Source: Oscillospiraceae bacterium
GTDB lineage: Bacteria; Bacillota; Clostridia; Oscillospirales; JAAYOS01
Assembly: GCA_031264245.1 (NCBI GenBank)
Contig: JAISEG010000007.1
Location: forward strand, 1-64,000
DNA length: 64,000 nt
Reading direction: 5' to 3'
The position numbers and the translations under genes were made by a program. The notes below the pieces were generated by a model. It was not told the DNA's origin and ran no database searches. It worked only from the letters and a program-made list of their open reading frames with translations. This document shows, piece by piece, positions 59,528-64,000 of this stretch (its first letter is position 1; each line of letters begins with the position of its first letter).

Positions 59528-59602
59528 TCTCATAAGGCAAAAGAGCTTTCGAAGCCGAACCTTGGAGGCTCGAATATACGCTTTGTGGGGAGGCTTTATA
59601 TA

Positions 59603-60373
59603 TTGCAGGGCAAGGTAGAGATTTGCGGAGTTAACACATCAAAGCTAAAGGTATTGAAAAACGCGGAGACGGACGAGCTGCTCAGAAGGACAAAGGCGGG
59701 CGATAAGGACGCGAGGGAACAGCTTATCGCGGGCAACCTCAGGCTTGTACTTTCCGTGATACAGAAATTTACAAACAGGGGCGAAAACATCGACGACCTC
59801 TTTCAGGTGGGCTGTATCGGGCTTATCAAGGCGATAGACAACTTCGATATAACCCTCAACGTAAGATTTTCCACTTATGGGGTCCCGATGATTATAGGGG
59901 AAATACGCAGGTACCTCCGTGACAACAGCAGCATCAGGGTCAGCCGGTCAATGAGGGACACCGCTTATAAGATATTGCAAATTAAAGAAAAGCTGCAAAA
60001 CGAGACACAGCGGGAGCCCACGGTTGAGGAGATAGCGAAGGCGCTGGAGATAAAGCGTGAGGACGTGGTGTTCGCGATGGACGCGATAATGGACCCTGTG
60101 TCCCTGTATGATCCGGTATACTCGGATGGCGGCGACGCCATTTGCGTCATGGATCAGGTGCGGGACACACGGAACACCGACGAAAACTGGACTGAGCACA
60201 TCGCGCTTTCGGAGGCGATAAACCGGCTGGGCGAGCGGGAAAGAAATATCCTGGCGATGCGGTTTTACGACGGCAAGACCCAGATGGAGGTTGCGGAGGA
60301 GGTCGGCATCTCACAGGCGCAGGTGTCCCGGCTTGAAAAAAACGCTATCAGCCAGATTCGTAAAAATATATAA
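59603..60373 (+). CDS. sigG: Sporulation sigma factor SigG
   Basis: The late forespore RNA polymerase sigma factor. From TTG at 59603 the 256-residue protein begins LQGKVEICGVNTSKLKVL, the diagnostic SigG N-terminus. Region 2 has NLRLVLSVIQKFTNRGENID and DLFQVGCIGLIKAIDNFD; regions 3 and 4 follow, with the helix-turn-helix EVAEEVGISQAQVSRLEKNA. GGGGAGG lies 9 nt before the TTG; a GTG six codons earlier overlaps that site. A sigma-F-like promoter lies upstream. In many Clostridia sigG follows spoIIGA-sigE; here it is alone. Confidence 0.95.
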   Translation: MQGKVEICGVNTSKLKVLKNAETDELLRRTKAGDKDAREQLIAGNLRLVLSVIQKFTNRGENIDDLFQVGCIGLIKAIDNFDITLNVRFSTYGVPMIIGEIRRYLRDNSSIRVSRSMRDTAYKILQIKEKLQNETQREPTVEEIAKALEIKREDVVFAMDAIMDPVSLYDPVYSDGGDAICVMDQVRDTRNTDENWTEHIALSEAINRLGERERNILAMRFYDGKTQMEVAEEVGISQAQVSRLEKNAISQIRKNI

Positions 60374-60416
60374 TAACACTGAGCCGCAAAAATTTTTGCG
60401 GCTCAGTGTTATTATA
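60367..60416. terminator. Bidirectional terminator between sigG and srtB
   Basis: A perfect 50-bp palindrome (25 + 25) with a GC core AGCCGC...GCGGCT and AT-rich ends serves convergent sigG and the sortase gene. The sigG stop codon is inside the left arm. Confidence 0.85.
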
Positions 60417-60444
60417 TAAATTATATCGCAGTCTGGCGTCGGCG

Positions 60445-61341
60445 TTATCCCTCTTCGGTCCACTTCCCGCCGAATTTATTGTACCAGCCCTTGGGATACA
60501 TAGGCTTCGGATTTTTTTCGTACAGCGACGTGTCCGGCTCGGCCGATTCGCCCTCCCTGAGCTTTCTGCCCGCGATGATTATACGCAAATCGTCTATTTC
60601 GTATGAGCAGCAGGTCAGAAGCACAAGCTGATCCTCCGGCCCGACGTCCACCCCGGTGAGAAATATGGAACGCTTGGTGATTTCCTCCACATGCGCCGTA
60701 AAGGCGTCGTCGTCCTTGAACACGGCGTTGGGATAGTAGTAAAAATATTCGTCCTTGCTCGACCCCGCCATGTAGAACACGGAAAATATCTTGTAGCCCG
60801 CGTCCTCATAGAGGCTGTCGAAGGTGAATACCGGAGTTTTCTTCAGGAAATCCAGGCTTTTAAAGCTGTGCAGCTCCGAAAACATCCCCCCGGTAAAGCG
60901 GTGATGCCCAAACAGCGCGAGGCTGCGGTTGTTTACGAGCAGGTCGGCGCTCTTGTCAAGGAACGGCACGCCGTTGCGGTACGGCTCCCTGTTAAAGTTG
61001 TGGCTTAGATAATACTCGTTGTCCTCACAGTATACAACGGGGAAATCTATCCCGGTGTTAGGTACCCTTATCCAGCCGACAAAGTCCTCGTTTTGTTCGT
61101 AATAGCTCAAAAACTTATCCATTATCACCGGCTCGGGGGTCGGAGTCGGAGACGGCGGCGGGGTCGGCGATGGGGACGGCTTTGGCGTCGGCGATGGGGT
61201 CGGGGACGGCGGCGGGGAAGGCTCCTCCAAAACAGGCGCGTCGATATTATAGAAATAGTTATACGCAAAAATTCCAAGCGCGGCAATGCAGAGAATACCC
61301 GCTATGATAAAAACCAGCGCGCCCCTGTTCCCCCTGTTCAT
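60445..61341 (-). CDS. Class B sortase
   Basis: A 298-residue membrane-anchored transpeptidase that attaches proteins to peptidoglycan. It has an N-terminal membrane helix (8-30), a Pro/Ser/Thr linker (about 40-70, SPTPSPTPKPSPSP) and the sortase domain. The catalytic triad is His146 (FGHHR), Cys244 (LLTCC) and Arg253 (DLRIIIAGR). The class B call rests on the FVGWIRVPNTGIDFPVVY start and the insertion before the active site. The ATG at 61341 follows GGGAGG by 10 nt. The window's two sortase substrates end LPVTG and IPKTG; whether this sortase serves them is inference, since class B enzymes often use NPQTN-like signals. Confidence 0.88.
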   Translation of the reverse strand: MNRGNRGALVFIIAGILCIAALGIFAYNYFYNIDAPVLEEPSPPPSPTPSPTPKPSPSPTPPPSPTPTPEPVIMDKFLSYYEQNEDFVGWIRVPNTGIDFPVVYCEDNEYYLSHNFNREPYRNGVPFLDKSADLLVNNRSLALFGHHRFTGGMFSELHSFKSLDFLKKTPVFTFDSLYEDAGYKIFSVFYMAGSSKDEYFYYYPNAVFKDDDAFTAHVEEITKRSIFLTGVDVGPEDQLVLLTCCSYEIDDLRIIIAGRKLREGESAEPDTSLYEKNPKPMYPKGWYNKFGGKWTEEG

Positions 61342-61604
61342 TGCAAAACCGCCTCCCGTTTTTTTGTTGACATTTAATATTCTATCACATTTTTTTCCCG
61401 ACGGCAATTCTACTTTTTCTTCCCGGGCATAAAATTATAGCAAGGGTATCTTCATTAACGGAAATTTTGCGCCTTTTTTTAAATTTTCTCCGGTTTTCCC
61501 TCACCGATCTGATAAACAGCTCATATAATTGAAATGAGACGTCTTTTAAAGTTAACCCGCCTTATTACACCATGGCAATTTTTAGATTGGAGAAGGAGAC
61601 GGAA

Positions 61605-61889
61605 ATGGCTGACAATAAAAACATGGATTCACTGGTAAAGGCATTGCTTAGCTCTGCGCAGGGCGCGCAGGTAGTGGGAAACATGGATAAGCTGAAAAGC
61701 TTCACGTCGAGCAAGGAAGGTCAGGAGCTTTTGGTCCTGCTTTCAGGCAGCGGCGGGGATGAAATCAAAAAAGCCGCGGCGGCGGCGGTCGGCGGGGATA
61801 AGGACAGCGCGAAAAGAATGATGACCTCCCTGCTCTCCACACCGGACGGGCAAAAGGTGGCAAAAAGCATTGTCGATCTGATGAAATAG
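61605..61889 (+). CDS. Unknown small helical protein, first of three
   Basis: A 94-residue protein starting MADNKNMDSLVKALLSSAQG. It looks entirely helical, with two repeated-looking halves (SLVKALLSSAQGAQVV and RMMTSLLSTPDGQKVA), each a short amphipathic helix plus a turn. It has no signal or membrane segment. AGAAGGAGACGG precedes the ATG at 61605. It begins a group of three small plus-strand genes of unknown function between the sortase and YhfC-like genes. Similar small genes are, from memory, common in Clostridia, but I cannot name a family. Confidence 0.75.
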   Translation: MADNKNMDSLVKALLSSAQGAQVVGNMDKLKSFTSSKEGQELLVLLSGSGGDEIKKAAAAAVGGDKDSAKRMMTSLLSTPDGQKVAKSIVDLMK

Positions 61890-61946
61890 ATATTGCTCTT
61901 TCTATAAAATCTGGACAGGAGAAGGGTTCATTGCCTGATTTATATT

Positions 61947-62480
61947 ATGGATTTATTATCTGAAATATTGTCGTCGCCTGAAAAGCTTGATCAGGTAATG
62001 TCGATAGCAAAGACTTTTCTGGGCGATAATTCAGCGCCCGCCGGTGAAAACGCGGCTCCGGCAGCCGCAGCGCCCGGAAACGCCGTACCGGCGTCCGCGA
62101 TAAGCCCGGTGCCCGCCGCCGAGGCGCTTCCCGCTCCCCCGGCAGGGGGCGGCGCACCTTCTTCAGGAGGCGGCGGAAACGACTTCGGCGCGATATTGGA
62201 GGCTCTCCGGCCCATGCTGTCCTCAGCGCCGCCGTCCGCCGCCCCCGCCGCCGCCTCCGCGCCGGGCATGGGGGATATACTGTCGGGGCTGGACCCGAAG
62301 ATAATGTCGCTTGCCATGAATTTGCTTGGGGAATATTCGAACGACGATGAAAAGATAAAGCTGCTCTACGCGATCAAGCCCCATCTTTCACACGGGCGGC
62401 ACGACCGCCTTGACAAAGCGGTTCAGATGTTCCGCATATCAAAAACAGTCAGGGCCCTGATGAAGGGCCTGTCCGATTAG
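61947..62480 (+). CDS. Unknown protein with Ala/Pro-rich centre
   Basis: A 177-residue protein. An N-terminal amphipathic helix (LLSEILSSPEKLDQVMSIAKTFLG) resembles the helices of the preceding gene. A low-complexity Ala/Pro/Gly linker (about 30-75) follows, then a second helical repeat (ILEALRPMLSSAP) and a C-terminal helical domain with KLLYAIKPHLSHGRHDRLDKAVQM. The start has no strong ribosome-binding site, so it may be coupled to the previous gene, 57 nt upstream. A scaffold or sporulation-linked role is possible but not shown. Confidence 0.75.
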   Translation: MDLLSEILSSPEKLDQVMSIAKTFLGDNSAPAGENAAPAAAAPGNAVPASAISPVPAAEALPAPPAGGGAPSSGGGGNDFGAILEALRPMLSSAPPSAAPAAASAPGMGDILSGLDPKIMSLAMNLLGEYSNDDEKIKLLYAIKPHLSHGRHDRLDKAVQMFRISKTVRALMKGLSD

Positions 62481-62550
62481 GCTTCCCGGCGGCGGGTTAC
62501 CGCTCCGATTACCAAGCCCCGCACTAAGCTTTATAGGGAGGTTCATAGCT

Positions 62551-62871
62551 ATGTATTCCAGACTTTCCATGGGCGGCGACGACGTCTTTGTCGCGGCGGG
62601 CGAGGCTCAGCCCCCGCGTGAAGAATATCACGACCCGCACAATATCCGCCTGTCAAATCCGGAGCCGCGCCCGGTGCCGGCGGACAGCCCTCACGAAAGG
62701 GGCGCCGGACTTCTCGGCGGGATAAGGGGTGTCCTCGGCAGGTTTGGGCTGAAAGACATAGACCTGGGGGATATAATACTTATACTTGTGATCCTGCTGC
62801 TCTTCCTGGAGGAGGGGGAAAACGACTTCCTTCTCATAGCCGCGCTGTTTGTGGTGGTCGGCTTCTTTTAG
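62551..62871 (+). CDS. Unknown protein with C-terminal membrane segment
   Basis: A 106-residue protein with a polar N-terminal half and a hydrophobic C-terminal half (about 72-106) holding two short helices, IILILVILLLFLEEG and FLLIAALFVVVGFF. It is probably tail-anchored in the membrane. GGGAGG lies 9 nt before the ATG. It is the third gene of the 61.6-62.9 kb group and ends at a strong shared hairpin. Its partners are unknown. Confidence 0.75.
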   Translation: MYSRLSMGGDDVFVAAGEAQPPREEYHDPHNIRLSNPEPRPVPADSPHERGAGLLGGIRGVLGRFGLKDIDLGDIILILVILLLFLEEGENDFLLIAALFVVVGFF

Positions 62872-62884
62872 ACAAATCCATGAG

Positions 62885-62938
62885 CCTATAAATAGGGTGC
62901 AATGCCCGCTAACGCGGGCATTGCACCCTATTTATAGG
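62885..62938. terminator. Bidirectional terminator before the YhfC-like gene
   Basis: A perfect 25-bp stem (62885-62909 with 62914-62938), loop TAAC, ending in TTTT on the plus strand. It lies 2 nt from the minus-strand stop codon at 62941. Confidence 0.9.
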
Positions 62939-62940
62939 TT

Positions 62941-63750
62941 TTAGTACCTCATGGGGTTTTCGCCGTATTTCTTTGTAAAGTAGTAGGTGGTCACAACAAT
63001 CCCGGCCGCGACCGACGTGTTTAAAAATTCGTATATGATGACGCTCCCGATCAGACCGACCGAATACATGGCCGGGAATATCTGATACACGAGGAACAGC
63101 GCCATTCCAAGGTAGATAAAGCTGAAGGAGCACCTGTGGGTAGCCGCCAGATGAATTATAACCCCGAGCGAAACCAACACCAAAAACAGCAGAATCCCGT
63201 CGTATCCGGCAATCAGGAAATTGACGGCGGGGGTGTCGGTCAGCGTCGCGAGAGCCTCCTTCATCGAAAAAATGCCGTCCGCGGTGTTGTCCGCGATGAA
63301 GCTGTCGACTCCGTTTTTGTTTATCTGGTTTGCGGCTATTACGTTGGTCAGCATAGGCCACGCCTTGCTCATTATGAGGTTTGCGCCGCCGCAGCCCAGA
63401 CCCAGCGCGACCCCGCCGCCGTAGCCCGTGTCGTCCCGCATGGTCATCCGCGCGGCGACATAAAATCCGACCGAGTAGAACAGCGCGTGTATAAAGCCGT
63501 AGTACAGCGTATAGCCGGTCCCGGTGCTGTAGATGAAGCTGTAGATATCGCCGGAAAATTGCTGCATAAGTATGGCGTCAAAGGCGTTGAGCAGAAACGA
63601 GTCGAATATGACATACATGATAAGACCCAGAAATATCGCGGACAGGTTCATTCTGGCCCTCTTCGAGAAAAAGACCACAGCCGCGACCGGAACCGCCGCC
63701 GAGACCGCGGCGCAGATAACCATACAGACTATCGATGAAACAGGTATCAA
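62941..63750 (-). CDS. YhfC-like intramembrane protein
   Basis: A 269-residue membrane protein with about eight hydrophobic helices, resembling the YhfC family of glutamic-type intramembrane proteases. The helix order and the segments YYGFIHALFYSVGFYVAARM and GYGGGVALGLGCGGANLIM correspond to the family active-site helices. The paired catalytic glutamates and the later His/Glu expected from the family (EExxR and GHGGIE-like) appear replaced by SVGFYVAAR and GLGCGGAN. It may therefore be a non-catalytic relative. GGGAGGGGAAATAATTG precedes the start. It is monocistronic. Confidence 0.65.
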   Translation of the reverse strand: MIPVSSIVCMVICAAVSAAVPVAAVVFFSKRARMNLSAIFLGLIMYVIFDSFLLNAFDAILMQQFSGDIYSFIYSTGTGYTLYYGFIHALFYSVGFYVAARMTMRDDTGYGGGVALGLGCGGANLIMSKAWPMLTNVIAANQINKNGVDSFIADNTADGIFSMKEALATLTDTPAVNFLIAGYDGILLFLVLVSLGVIIHLAATHRCSFSFIYLGMALFLVYQIFPAMYSVGLIGSVIIYEFLNTSVAAGIVVTTYYFTKKYGENPMRY

Positions 63751-63790
63751 TTATTTCCCCTCCCTAAATGTTTGTTGATAAGGATAAATT

Positions 63791-64000
63791 TTATCCCTTG
63801 ATAAAGTAAAAGTCGTCCTGCCATTTTGTGGGGTTTTCATCAATGTATTGCCAAATTCGCCGATATTCCTCCTCGTTGCGAATAATGTGGTCGTGGAATA
63901 ATTTTTGCCAAATAGAAAATCCAGTTTGTTTTGTAATATACCCCTTAAATTGATTCACAACGGTGGATATTGTAGGGGCGCGCATTGCGCGTCCGCCGCT
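63791..64000 (-). pseudogene. REP-associated tyrosine transposase (RAYT), C-terminal part at window edge
   Basis: The frame encodes the C-terminal part of a RAYT/IS200-like Y1 transposase: ISTVVNQFKGYITKQTGFS, IWQKLFHDHIIRNEEEYRRI and WQYIDENPTKWQDD are typical of the region after the catalytic Tyr. The frame stays open to the right edge of the window, so the catalytic HUH part would lie outside. Immediately upstream within the frame is the dispersed repeat (GCGGACGCGCAATGCGCGCC), encoding residues such as RAMRAPT. The repeat therefore lies inside the transposase coding sequence. Whether the rest is intact is unknown. Confidence 0.7.
63972..64000. repeat. Dispersed repeat core inside the RAYT frame
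   Basis: TGTAGGGGCGCGCATTGCGC followed by GTCCGCCGC, a copy of the family core, coincides with codons of the RAYT reading frame on the minus strand. Confidence 0.8.

Overview
The window looks like chromosome from an endospore-forming, Gram-positive-type member of the class Clostridia (an Oscillospirales-like gut lineage is my guess). Support comes from a sigma-G gene, spoIIM next to xerD, two spore-coat CotF-like genes, a SCIFF ranthipeptide precursor with its radical-SAM maturase, sortase substrates with a class B sortase, an SLH-domain protein, Shine-Dalgarno leaders on nearly every gene and several TTG starts. GC content is moderate to high, so many long antisense ORFs are spurious.

Layout. 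0.1-7.1 kb (minus): a fatty-acid initiation/malonyl-CoA operon, acpP-accB-accC-accD-accA-fabH-fabK-fabD, with no fabG, fabF or fabZ. 7.3-8.7 kb: a GT-C-like membrane protein divergent from xylA-xylB (8.9-11.8 kb). 12-16.1 kb: an Lhr-type helicase. 16.5-31.1 kb: two giant convergent surface proteins, a 2971-residue thioester-domain/Cna-B-like adhesin and a 1729-residue vWA/Cna-B protein. They share a promoter architecture (TGTGACC-N4-TGTGACC-N9-minus-10). 31.7-35.4 kb: DUF378, an unknown protein, a PHP phosphoesterase, DegV, tRNA-Arg and two coat-like proteins. 35.5-40.1 kb: an ABC exporter pair, then a MacA/FtsX-like pair. 40.3-47.7 kb: a DUF6873-like protein, an Xer-type recombinase, a YesL-like protein, a CPA2 antiporter, xerD-spoIIM and proC. 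48.2-53.6 kb: the SCIFF neighbourhood (tgt, yajC, a TIGR04086-like protein, scfA, scfB), interrupted by an HTH gene with a divergent unknown gene. 53.9-58.2 kb: a zinc phospholipase C-like protein and a transglutaminase/SLH-natA-natB operon. 58.4-64 kb: nitroreductase, sigG, sortase B, three small unknown genes, a YhfC-like protein and a truncated RAYT transposase at the right edge.

The most distinctive feature is repeat content. A GC-rich palindromic unit (GTAGGGGCGCGCANTGCGCGTCCGC-like, either orientation) occurs in at least ten intergenic places. It is often flanked by 7-bp tandem arrays (AACTGTC and variants), and it also lies inside the reading frame of the RAYT fragment at the right edge. 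A second palindromic family (GGGTAAAACACCC and CCCTCTTTnnnAAAGAGGG) occupies other gaps. The repeats reach into coding sequence at one gene end, and tgt carries an unrelated in-frame 18-bp expansion.

The best candidates for something undescribed are the co-regulated giant adhesin pair, the RAYT/heptamer composite repeats, and the small regulator/unknown pair with a consensus promoter inserted between scfA and scfB. All functional statements come from reading motifs by eye; no database search was run.
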